Below, piece by piece: positions 15,848 through 23,516 of a stretch of DNA of 64,000 nt (position 1 is the first letter of the stretch; each line of letters starts with the position of its first letter). The stretch comes from Ornithinibacillus sp. 4-3. GTDB taxonomy: Bacteria > Bacillota > Bacilli > Bacillales > Amphibacillaceae. The translations under genes and the position numbers were made by a program. The stretch is from NCBI RefSeq assembly GCF_040958695.1, contig NZ_CP162599.1, forward strand, positions 1,274,001-1,338,000. Direction: 5' to 3'. The notes under the pieces are model-generated. The model was not told the origin of the DNA. It saw nothing but the letters and a program-made list of their open reading frames with translations, and did not search any database.

Positions 15848-17032
15848 TTAAGCACTTTCTGTTCCTTTATTTCCAAAGAAACGGTTGACGATTAAGGCAA
15901 GAGCTCCGTCCCCAGTAATATTTGTTGCGGTACCAAATGAATCCTGTACCATAAATAAAGCTAGCATTAAACCTAGTCCAACCTCATCGAAGCCTAAAAT
16001 CGATTGTAATATCCCAAGTGTTGCAAGTACTGAGCCTCCAGGGACTCCAGCAGCGCCAGTTAAAACGATACCAAGTACGATAATAAAGACGATAATCAAA
16101 TTGATTGGTGGTAATTCGCCAAGGGTAATAATTGAAACAGTAATGGCACTAATGGTTAATGTTAATGCAGCACCAGCTGTATGAATATTTGCATATAATG
16201 GTATCACGAAATCGGCAATTTTTTTATCCATATTTGGAATTGTTTTTGCCTGTCTTAAGGATACAGGCATTGTAGCTGCGCTAGACATCGTTCCAAGTGC
16301 GGTTACATATGCTGGTAACATTGCTTTAAATGCCACAAATGGATTTGCTTTTGCTATAAAAGCAGCTAAGCTAAATTCAATGGTTAACCAAACTAATTGA
16401 AGCAGGATAATAAGAACAAGCATTTTTCCAAAGATAACAATTGCTGAAGTCATTTCACCTTTGGCTGTAATACCAGTAAAAATACATAAAATAAAAATAG
16501 GGATAACAGGAATAATAAATTTCCGAATGACAACATCAATAATATCTTTAAATTCATCAACTAAATTGGCGATAAGCTTTGATTTTCCCCAGCTTGCTGC
16601 TAGACCAATTACAATTGCCAGAACTAATGCGGACATAATATCCATCATTGGTGGAAAGGCAATTTCTACAAATGGTTCTCCAATTTCTGCACCTTCAACA
16701 TCCGTAAATGTTCGATTAGCAATGAATTTAGGAATAATTAAATAGGAGCTAACTGCTGCAATTGTACAAGCAATAATTGTATCAACATAAGAAAGTCCAA
16801 CAGAGAATGTCAATAACTTTCCAGCATTCTCTTTCAGTTGAGCGATGCTTGCTGCAACAAACGCAAAGATAATAAAGGGAATGAAAAACTTAATTAAATT
16901 ACCTAAGAAAACTCTACCTGTTTCCGTGATGCTGATTATCCATTGTGGTGCAAATAAACCAATTAAAATACCAATTATAATTCCAATTAAAAGTTTCGGG
17001 ATTAGACCTAATTTCACAAGTAATTCCCCCAA
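15848..17032 (-). CDS. Dicarboxylate/amino acid:cation symporter (SLC1/DAACS family)
   Basis: 394 residues with eight hydrophobic segments and two hairpin-like regions. The motif AYVTALGTMSSAATMPVSLRQAK (~240-262) is the serine-rich hairpin of the GltP/SstT family (SSAATMP). IPLYANIHTAGAALT and GVPGGSVLATLGIL are the TM7/HP2-type blocks. The family carries glutamate, aspartate, serine or threonine with sodium or protons. Because ltaE follows after 15 bp, uptake of threonine, serine or a related amino acid is likely; this is inference. It is the first gene of the operon. Confidence 0.88.
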   Translation of the reverse strand: MGELLVKLGLIPKLLIGIIIGILIGLFAPQWIISITETGRVFLGNLIKFFIPFIIFAFVAASIAQLKENAGKLLTFSVGLSYVDTIIACTIAAVSSYLIIPKFIANRTFTDVEGAEIGEPFVEIAFPPMMDIMSALVLAIVIGLAASWGKSKLIANLVDEFKDIIDVVIRKFIIPVIPIFILCIFTGITAKGEMTSAIVIFGKMLVLIILLQLVWLTIEFSLAAFIAKANPFVAFKAMLPAYVTALGTMSSAATMPVSLRQAKTIPNMDKKIADFVIPLYANIHTAGAALTLTISAITVSIITLGELPPINLIIVFIIVLGIVLTGAAGVPGGSVLATLGILQSILGFDEVGLGLMLALFMVQDSFGTATNITGDGALALIVNRFFGNKGTESA

Positions 17033-17084
17033 TCTATATTTTTAAATATTGCAAAAATAATAAGAAAAGCTTCCTCCTTTCAAT

Positions 17085-17130
17085 TTAAATTAATTATATT
17101 ATATTACAACATATAATATGACATCATATG
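17085..17130. promoter_or_regulatory. AT-rich palindromic region before the symporter, possible operator
   Basis: The stretch contains overlapping dyads (TATATTATAT...ATATAATATG and CATATAATATG...CATATG). It lies in the promoter region of the symporter/ltaE operon. A GntR-type site is possible, but the match to a known UTRA-regulator operator is not specific. The rest of 17131-17247 shows nothing recognisable. Confidence 0.35.
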
Positions 17131-17247
17131 ATAAGTTGTCAATGTGATGATAAAGTAAAATTTTGTTTAGGGAAATATAGCGGTTAATTATATAGTGATG
17201 AAATTAAGGATAGAGAAGGAGAGGAGTTTGAATAAAGGGGAAGCATC

Positions 17248-17295
17248 AATAAAGCCAGCGAATGAACAAAAACTGCCCATTCGCTGGCTTTATTA
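17248..17295. terminator. Long bidirectional hairpin
   Basis: AATAAAGCCAGCGAATG and CATTCGCTGGCTTTATT are exact complements around a short loop. It lies between the symporter promoter and the GNAT gene, so it may end the GNAT transcript from the right. Its core (CCAGCGAATGA) is shared with the hairpin at 13805-13846. Confidence 0.7.
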
Positions 17296-17397
17296 GATGC
17301 TACTTTTCTTCGTATAAATGCTAGAGTAAACAAAGATAAACATAAACGCTATATCTATATTTCTAGAATAAGAAATCAAGTTGGAGCATTTTAGATA

Positions 17398-17937
17398 TTA
17401 TTGTTTCGCAAAGTATTCATTTTGCAGAAGTCCCATATGAATGATGTCATGCCACTTGCCATTTCTAAATAAACTTTGTCTACTGTTTCCTTCTTGTTGA
17501 AAACCAATCTTAGTGTACAAATGAATAGCCCTATCATTAAAAGAAAACACATTAAGGGAAACTCGATGAAGGTTCATTTCATAAAAAGCGTAATCCAGTA
17601 GTAATTTCAATCCTTCTGATCCATATCCTTTACCCCAATATTCCTTTTCTCCGATATCAATAATACATTCAGCATTTCTATTTTTATAATCAATGTTAAT
17701 TAATGATACAATACCAATCGATATCTCGTTTTCTTTTTCAACCATGATATAGCTTTTGGCTGTAGAAGATCCCAATATCACATGATCTACAAATTCTTGC
17801 GTTGCATTTATCGGATAAACATCCAAAGAAGGATTGGTGGACTGTATAACTTCTATATCATTTCTCCACTTATGATAAAGTTCTGTATCTTCCTTTGTCA
17901 CTTTTCTCAATTTTATTCTTGATGATTCAAATAACAT
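17398..17937 (-). CDS. GNAT acetyltransferase, RimJ/RimL type
   Basis: 179 residues when started at ATG 17937, chosen because AAGGAG lies 8 bases upstream; an in-frame GTG at 17946 overlaps that site. The N-terminus LFESSRIKLRKVTKEDTELYHKWRND is typical of RimJ/RimL-like acetyltransferases. The acetyl-CoA loop is at ~100-110 (EYWGKGYGSEGLKLLLDYAF, motif Q/R-x-x-G-x-G/A), followed by LHRVSLNVFSFNDRAIHLYTKIGF. The likely reaction is N-acetylation of a protein N-terminus or small amine. The gene starts 12 bp after the TetR gene on the same strand and is probably co-transcribed with it. Confidence 0.88.
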   Translation of the reverse strand: MLFESSRIKLRKVTKEDTELYHKWRNDIEVIQSTNPSLDVYPINATQEFVDHVILGSSTAKSYIMVEKENEISIGIVSLINIDYKNRNAECIIDIGEKEYWGKGYGSEGLKLLLDYAFYEMNLHRVSLNVFSFNDRAIHLYTKIGFQQEGNSRQSLFRNGKWHDIIHMGLLQNEYFAKQ

Positions 17938-17949
17938 AACAACCACTCC

Positions 17950-18573
17950 TTATTTTGTGGATTTTGGATTAATTAATTTTTCTAAAGAGAAAAGTAAGAC
18001 AGATAATTGATCCTTTACTTTTGTTTGTTCATATCCCAATTGAAATGTGTCCAACATCAAACCATTTATAAATGATATGAGATATCTAGCAATCGAACAG
18101 GTGGAGTGTTCAGGTCTAAATTCTCCTCTATGTGTTCCTTCATTTAAAACTTCCTCTATAACTGCAGTAGTCTGATTGTAACGTTCTGCAATGTAAGGGA
18201 AATTGTCTTTGTTATTGGCATAATTGGAGGATAAAAAGAATTCCGCCTTTGCATAGAGTAATGTTTGATCAATTGTTTCAATATAAATATGCTGTTCTTC
18301 AATCCAGTTTTTTAGCTGTTGCCATAGTGGAGTTTCGTCGGAGAGCATAAAATACTGAATATCTTTTTGGTCATCATATTTTAATACCTCGATAAAAACA
18401 TGATCAATATTATTGAAATAACTATACAATGCACCCCTAGATATTTTGGCTTTGTCCATAATATCTTGCATAGATGTGTGAACAAATCCTTTTTCGATAA
18501 ACACTTTCTTAGCTGCTTCTATCAATTCTTTTTTTCTTTCCTTTTTATATTTCTCACTAACTTTTGGTGCCAT
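17950..18573 (-). CDS. TetR family transcriptional regulator (YfiR-like)
   Basis: 207 residues. The N-terminal TetR helix-turn-helix is clear: ELIEAAKKVFIEKGFVHTSMQDIMDKAKISRGALYSYFNN (~15-55). The C-terminal helical part (TLLYAKAEFFLSS, ARYLISFINGLMLDTFQLGYEQ) resembles the YfiR-type ligand domain. AAGGAGGTAGC precedes the ATG. A perfect 19-bp inverted repeat lies 30-87 bp upstream of the start and is the obvious operator, so autoregulation is likely. The downstream GNAT gene probably shares the control. Confidence 0.9.
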   Translation of the reverse strand: MAPKVSEKYKKERKKELIEAAKKVFIEKGFVHTSMQDIMDKAKISRGALYSYFNNIDHVFIEVLKYDDQKDIQYFMLSDETPLWQQLKNWIEEQHIYIETIDQTLLYAKAEFFLSSNYANNKDNFPYIAERYNQTTAVIEEVLNEGTHRGEFRPEHSTCSIARYLISFINGLMLDTFQLGYEQTKVKDQLSVLLFSLEKLINPKSTK

Positions 18574-18602
18574 AAAAGCTACCTCCTTAATAATTGAGAA
18601 AA

Positions 18603-18660
18603 AAACTATACACTATTGTCGTTTTATATTGTGAATTATACCGACAATAGTGTATAGTTT
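18603..18660. promoter_or_regulatory. Perfect 19-bp inverted repeat, probable TetR operator
   Basis: AAACTATACACTATTGTCG (18603-18621) and CGACAATAGTGTATAGTTT (18642-18660) are exact complements separated by 20 bp. Each arm also contains an imperfect dyad (ACACTATTGT / ACAATAGTGT), so it may hold two operator sites in opposite orientation. It lies directly upstream of the tetR-type gene at 17950-18573. Confidence 0.75.
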
Positions 18661-18710
18661 CAACTATGTTTTGCGATAACTATGGAAATTCATTTGTAAC
18701 AATTAGTCAT

Positions 18711-18744
18711 AAAAAACCACATTCTTATCAAGAAGAATGTGGTT
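18711..18744 (-). terminator. Rho-independent terminator after the HAAS membrane protein
   Basis: On the minus strand AACCACATTCTT pairs with AAGAATGTGGTT around a short loop and a T run follows. Confidence 0.85.
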
Positions 18745-18832
18745 AAGTATTTGTATTAGTATAAATAATTTCTTCCTTCTAAAAAGTTCAATCATGCTTC
18801 AGTTAATTTATACTAAATTCGATTGATAGCTT

Positions 18833-19702
18833 CTATTTTTTCTTCATATAAAATGCTAGAGCGAACATCATTAGCGCAAATGCGAGGACAAAAGGTATCC
18901 AGCTGTATATCCATAGTTTTAGAAGAAGCAATAGAACAAAAGCGCCAATTGCTAAAACCCAGATAGCTGCTGTTATGATACCAAAGGCTGCAGCATTCCC
19001 TGAGTTTTGAAATTCTTTTGCCCATTCCATTTCTGCTGTTTCAACTTTTTTCACCCACGATTTACGGTGATCTGCTTCAGTAATTATTAAATAACTCAGT
19101 ACTCCAATGCTTGGTAAGGCGAAAGGAATTAAAACTCCAAATGCAGCAGCTAATGATTTTGCTTCTCCGAAGATTAACATAGGTACTAATAAGGCACCAA
19201 ATAACAAAACAAAAGTTGCGATTCCATAGATAGAAGCACGCACTGGTCGCATTGGATTTCTAGTGGCTGTTTCTTGTGTTAATGCCATGTACACGAATCC
19301 TGCTATTGGGATAGCTAGGAATACGAATAGGGAACCGATAAAAGCTTCAATTTTATTGGATGCAAAAAATCCTTGGAAAGCAATAATGATTCCAAATAAT
19401 GTCAGCACTGCTAAGATAGTATAAATTGCTGCTCTAGGTTTTGAGATAAAGTGACGTAATGACATGTATTGATATTCAAATACTTCTTTCTTTTTTGATA
19501 AACTCATTTCATCAGCGATTTTATTTACATCAGCAAATTCTATTTCAATTTTTTTCATTGCATCATTTCTTGTGGTACCTGAAGCGATTAAATTATCAAC
19601 CCGTTCTTGGAGATTGGTTAATAATTCTTCTTTGAAATCATGTAATTCAGCAGTATCTTCATAAGCTTCAAATGCTTTATCAATAAACAATTTTAATTCC
19701 AT
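18833..19702 (-). CDS. HAAS/permease-prefix-domain membrane protein, partner of PadR
   Basis: 289 residues. The N-terminal ~70 residues form a charged helical HAAS-like domain (MELKLFIDKAFEAYEDTAELHDFKEELLTNLQERVDNLIASG...AMKKIEIEFADVNKIADEM). About seven hydrophobic segments follow (~95-285). Proteins with this layout are encoded next to PadR regulators throughout Firmicutes and are thought to be membrane sensors or envelope-stress modules, but no activity is proven. The start is 2 bp after the PadR stop, so translation is coupled. A terminator closes the operon. Confidence 0.8.
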   Translation of the reverse strand: MELKLFIDKAFEAYEDTAELHDFKEELLTNLQERVDNLIASGTTRNDAMKKIEIEFADVNKIADEMSLSKKKEVFEYQYMSLRHFISKPRAAIYTILAVLTLFGIIIAFQGFFASNKIEAFIGSLFVFLAIPIAGFVYMALTQETATRNPMRPVRASIYGIATFVLLFGALLVPMLIFGEAKSLAAAFGVLIPFALPSIGVLSYLIITEADHRKSWVKKVETAEMEWAKEFQNSGNAAAFGIITAAIWVLAIGAFVLLLLLKLWIYSWIPFVLAFALMMFALAFYMKKK

Positions 19703-19704
19703 TT

Positions 19705-20052
19705 TTACTCCTCCATAAATAATTTTTCTAAAATTTGCTTGGTAAACTCATAGTCCTTCAGTTTTTGTTGATATAATAAGCGGCCAACATCTGTGATTCG
19801 ATAATATTTTCTCCGACCGCCCTGGGTTTCATCTCCCCAATAAGATTCAATGAATCCGTCTTTTTCCAAGCGTTTATAACTAGAATAAAGTGTTGTTTCT
19901 TTCAATTCATATAAGTTATTTGTCTTCTGTAATACGCGATTATAAATTTCAAACCCATAACGATCACGTTTTTGTAAACTTGCAAGCACAATTGTATCTG
20001 TGTGACCACGTAAAATATCACTTGATAATCTTCCTTCCATTAGACTCACCAT
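19705..20052 (-). CDS. PadR family transcriptional regulator
   Basis: 115 residues, a single PadR winged helix: ILRGHTDTIVLASLQKRDRYGFEIYNRVLQ, then LKETTLYSSYKRLEKDGFIESYWGDETQGGRRKYYRITDVGR with the family's G-G-R-R-K-Y-Y wing. ATG at 20052 is the outer start; MEGRLSS (ATG 20040), preceded by GGTGAG, is an alternative. PadR proteins repress the neighbouring membrane-protein gene and respond to membrane-active stress or phenolics. Two copies of an 18-bp sequence upstream (20063-20080 and 20139-20156) are likely operators. Confidence 0.9.
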   Translation of the reverse strand: MVSLMEGRLSSDILRGHTDTIVLASLQKRDRYGFEIYNRVLQKTNNLYELKETTLYSSYKRLEKDGFIESYWGDETQGGRRKYYRITDVGRLLYQQKLKDYEFTKQILEKLFMEE

Positions 20053-20062
20053 TCTTTCTTAT

Positions 20063-20156
20063 CATAGTACTACGACTGTCGTATATAATGTTTTAAAAAA
20101 GAGATGCAAAGATAGTGCTGATTGTTTTAATTGTATGTCATAGTACTACGACTGTC
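20063..20156. promoter_or_regulatory. Two 18-bp direct repeats, probable PadR operators
   Basis: CATAGTACTACGACTGTC occurs at 20063-20080 and again at 20139-20156, 76 bp apart. In the first copy the sequence continues to form the perfect palindrome TACGACTGTCGTA. Both lie in the promoter region of the padR operon. The rest of the gap to the cydA start (20157-20936) is AT-rich, with a possible promoter but no assignable gene. Confidence 0.7.
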
Positions 20157-20936
20157 AAGTATATAAAAGTACTTAATTTAAAAGGAATGAAAATCGATAT
20201 AAAATTCTTATTAAGAAACATTGTCACAACCTTGTCAAAAAGAGCTTGTTTATAGTGGGAGATGAGACCGCTCTCTATACTTTTTCATTTACTACTTTGT
20301 TATACTGAAAATAAATAAAGAGAACTTAAATAAACTGAATATTAATATTTGTCATCTTGATAATTGGATTTCGTGGATGATTATTGAATCTCTATTTCGC
20401 TACTGAATGAACGAATAACATGAGAGGTTAGAAATTAGTTTCATCTAAGTTTTATTCACCTCTACAGTAGGGAGGGTTCATAGAAAAGCAATCTGTTAGA
20501 CAAAATTTAATTAATATGTGGTTTCTTCAATCTTCATTGAGACGTCTCCTGCTTAGGAATGGATTTATTGTCAGAAAATATTGTGAATTTTTTGTGTGAT
20601 TGGCTTAAGGATATTTATTTTAAAAAAGATGAATAATGATTTATAAAGTAATATTTAACAAGCCAGTAGCTGTAGGGTTTCTACTGGTTCCGTTCTATAT
20701 ATACCAACTTGAATAATGAAAGCCACAGGATTAGCAGTCACATTTATTTCATCTATTGGGGGAACAATAACAAGAAAAATTTGATTATAGTAAGTGTTAT
20801 TGTTGCACTACTTAAGGGAAAAGTAAGACATTAAGTTAAATACAGAAATTTTAACTCTTTTCATTTCAGCTATAGCATTAAAACTTGAATTGGCGAATGA
20901 TTTTAGTGTGATAATTGCAAGAAGGAGAGGAAATGT

Positions 20937-22283
20937 ATGTTATTTGATGATCCAGTATTTATGAGTCGAATGTTAACGATATTAACATTATCTTTTCACA
21001 TTATTTATGCAACCATTGGTGTCGGTATACCATTAATGATAATGATTGCACAATGGATCGGGATTCGCAAAAATGATCAGCACTACATTTTAATGGCAAG
21101 AAGATGGGCTCGTGGATATGTTGTTACAGTAGCAGTTGGTGTTGTAACTGGTACAATTATTGGTTTACAGCTTTCCTTGTTATGGCCTAACTTTATGGAG
21201 CTTGCTGGTCATATTATTGCACTTCCTTTATTTATGGAAGTTTTTGCATTTTTCTTTGAAGCTATTTTCTTAGGAATTTATATTTACACTTGGGATCGTT
21301 TTAAAGACCAAAGAAAGCATTTCTTATTGTTAATACCTGTCATGATAGGTGCTGGTATGTCGGCATATTTCATTACAGTTGTAAATAGCTTTATGAATGC
21401 ACCACAAGGATTCGATCTTGTGGATGGTGCACTAACGAATGTTAATCCGATATTAGCGATGTTTAACGTAGCTGTACCAACAAAGGTATCTCATGTACTG
21501 GCTACTGCATATATGACTTCTGCTTTTATTCTTGCAACTATTGCAGCTTTCAAATTGATAAAAGGCTCCAAACATGCTTATCATAAAAAAGCTTTGTATA
21601 TGACAATGAAGATTGGTTTAGTATTTGCTTTAGCTGCAGCAATTATTGGTGATTTTTCAGGGAAATATTTAGCAGAATATCAGCCTGAAAAATTAGCAGC
21701 GGCAGAATGGCATTTTGAGACGGAAAGTGAAGCACCTTTAGTGTTATATGGTGTATTGGATGAAAATAATGAAACACGCTATGGTTTAAAAATTCCGTAC
21801 GCATTAAGCATTCTCGCGCATGGTTCACCAAACGCTGAGGTTACTGGTCTAAATGAGTTTCCTGAAGAAGAGAGACCACCATTAAAAATCCATTATTACT
21901 TCGATATTATGGTTACGATTGGTGTGTTTATGATTGTTGTTTCATTGCTATTCTGGGTTGGTGTAAAACGGGGATGGCGTTTTGTAGAAGGAAAAGGATT
22001 CAGATGGTTAATTGTCGCAGGAGGTCCATTATCCTTTCTTGCAATTGAGGCAGGCTGGTGGATGGCAGAAGTAGGTAGACAGCCATGGATTTTACGAGGG
22101 ATTATGACTGTCGATGAGGCAGCTACAACTAGTGATTATGTTGGTTTAATGTTCATTCTCTTCTTGATGCTTTATACGGTACTCGCGATCGGAACTATTG
22201 TTATATTAAGACGTATTTTCCTTCATAATCCGATTGAGAAGGAATTAGAAACACTAGAGCCTGTTAAGGATGGTGAGCGATAA
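20937..22283 (+). CDS. cydA: Cytochrome bd oxidase subunit I (CydA/YthA type)
   Basis: 448 residues with about nine membrane segments. Conserved heme and quinol features are SFHIIYATIGVGIPL (N-terminal His), the EVFAFFFEAIFLGIY Glu block, the VPTKVSHVLATAYMTSAF His region, and GWWMAEVGRQPWILRG (the family signature). The Q-loop between helices 6 and 7 is short, as in Bacillus/Geobacillus enzymes. It oxidises menaquinol and reduces oxygen to water at the membrane. GAAGGAGAGG precedes ATG 20937. The stop overlaps the cydB start by one base, and cydS-, cydD- and cydC-like genes follow, forming a five-gene operon. Confidence 0.95.
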   Translation: MLFDDPVFMSRMLTILTLSFHIIYATIGVGIPLMIMIAQWIGIRKNDQHYILMARRWARGYVVTVAVGVVTGTIIGLQLSLLWPNFMELAGHIIALPLFMEVFAFFFEAIFLGIYIYTWDRFKDQRKHFLLLIPVMIGAGMSAYFITVVNSFMNAPQGFDLVDGALTNVNPILAMFNVAVPTKVSHVLATAYMTSAFILATIAAFKLIKGSKHAYHKKALYMTMKIGLVFALAAAIIGDFSGKYLAEYQPEKLAAAEWHFETESEAPLVLYGVLDENNETRYGLKIPYALSILAHGSPNAEVTGLNEFPEEERPPLKIHYYFDIMVTIGVFMIVVSLLFWVGVKRGWRFVEGKGFRWLIVAGGPLSFLAIEAGWWMAEVGRQPWILRGIMTVDEAATTSDYVGLMFILFLMLYTVLAIGTIVILRRIFLHNPIEKELETLEPVKDGER

Positions 22284-23299
22284 TGGGTTTAGAAATCTTA
22301 GGTATCACTGTACTATGGATCTTTCTTTTTGGTTATTTGATTCTTGGGTCTATTGATTTTGGTGCTGGATTCTTTAATGCGTACAGCATATTAACTGGAA
22401 AAGAGAGGATTCTCTCAAGTATTATTCAGCGATATCTCTCACCTGTCTGGGAAGTAACGAATGTGTTTTTCGTATTCTTTTTCGTTGGAATGGTTGGTTT
22501 CTTCCCACAATCTGCATTCTATTTCGGTACCATTTTACTTATTCCCGGAAGTATTGCCCTCATTTTAATGGCGATACGTGGTTCCTATTATGCTTTTGAG
22601 ACTTATAGTTCTAAGGGACATAAAGGGTATGCATTTATGTATGGTGTTGCAGGGATCTTAATTCCAGCTTCATTATCTGTTGTATTTGCTATTGCACAAG
22701 GTAGAGTTGTTTCCATTGAAAATGGAAATCCAGTACTTGACTATGCGGCATTATTTACAAGTCCATTATCATGGTCAATTGTAGTACTTGCGTTAATTGC
22801 TGTTCTATATATTTCAGCTGTTTTCCTCACTTGGTATGCACACCAAGCTGGAGACGGGGAAGCAAGTAATTTAATGAGGAAATATGCTCTTATTTGGGCA
22901 GTGCCATTAATCATTGCAGCTGCAGGTATTATTTTTGAATTAAGAGCTGCTAATCCGGAATTGTATTCTAATATATTAAATCTATGGTGGATGTTTGCCT
23001 TCTCATTTATTTTATGGTTATTAACCCTATGGCTTGTATGGCAAAGAAAGAATTATGCTACTGCAGTTTGGCTCTTGATCGGTCAATTTGCTTTTGCCTT
23101 TTTTGCGTACGGGATTGCTCATTATCCTTATATTCTTTATCCACACGTAACAATTCATGAGGGGTTTACAAATCAATCTATGGCTATTTCATTAGTTATT
23201 GTATTTATCCTTGGACTTGGACTATTAATCCCATCCATTTATTTACTATTGAAGCTTGTTTTATTTAATCAAGACGACCAAAAAAATAAGAAAGAGTGA
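22283..23299 (+). CDS. cydB: Cytochrome bd oxidase subunit II (CydB/YthB type)
   Basis: 338 residues, eight to nine hydrophobic segments. The N-terminus LGITVLWIFLFGYLILGSIDFGAGFF is the usual CydB start with the conserved D-F-G-x-G motif. GSYYAFETYSSKG and SLSVVFAIAQGRVV also match. It lacks heme ligands of its own in this family and stabilises CydA and the proton/oxygen path. Translation is coupled to cydA through the TAATG overlap. It is followed 7 bp later by the small CydS-like gene. Confidence 0.93.
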   Translation: MGLEILGITVLWIFLFGYLILGSIDFGAGFFNAYSILTGKERILSSIIQRYLSPVWEVTNVFFVFFFVGMVGFFPQSAFYFGTILLIPGSIALILMAIRGSYYAFETYSSKGHKGYAFMYGVAGILIPASLSVVFAIAQGRVVSIENGNPVLDYAALFTSPLSWSIVVLALIAVLYISAVFLTWYAHQAGDGEASNLMRKYALIWAVPLIIAAAGIIFELRAANPELYSNILNLWWMFAFSFILWLLTLWLVWQRKNYATAVWLLIGQFAFAFFAYGIAHYPYILYPHVTIHEGFTNQSMAISLVIVFILGLGLLIPSIYLLLKLVLFNQDDQKNKKE

Positions 23300-23306
23300 G
23301 AAATAT

Positions 23307-23438
23307 ATGTTGAATGATTTCCTGATTTTTATTGCTCCTGTTCTTATGATAGGCATAGCTATGTTCCTTTCTTTTTTCGTATCAGTGAAGGATGAAGCTG
23401 TTAGAGATGATCTAGAGTCGGATGATAATGGAAAATAA
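23307..23438 (+). CDS. cydS: CydS-like small third subunit of cytochrome bd oxidase
   Basis: 43 residues from ATG 23307, 7 bp after cydB, with AAGAGTGAG as ribosome site. The product MLNDFLIFIAPVLMIGIAMF then LSFFVSVKDEAVRDD has one membrane helix with a Phe-Leu-Ile...Ala-Pro start and a ...KD end. Geobacillus CydS has the same pattern: it is a single-helix subunit that lies against CydA. The position between cydB and cydDC matches the third small gene of Bacillus yth/cyd operons. The acidic C-terminal tail is longer than I recall for Geobacillus CydS. Confidence 0.8.
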   Translation: MLNDFLIFIAPVLMIGIAMFLSFFVSVKDEAVRDDLESDDNGK

Positions 23439-23516
23439 CATATAAAATAAATCTATAAAGATAGAAAAGATGAAGTAAAGGATAAAAGTAATGATTTTTA
23501 TGTAGGGGACATGAAC

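Noticed and set aside
20578..20605. Possible Rex site before cydA (TTGTGAATTTTTTGTGTGA)
   Set aside because: The second half is a direct repeat, not the inverted half expected for Rex.
20650..20790. Possible trace of a TctA-like carrier (GLAVTFISSIGGTI)
   Set aside because: Only a very short match in one frame, with stops all around; too weak to call.
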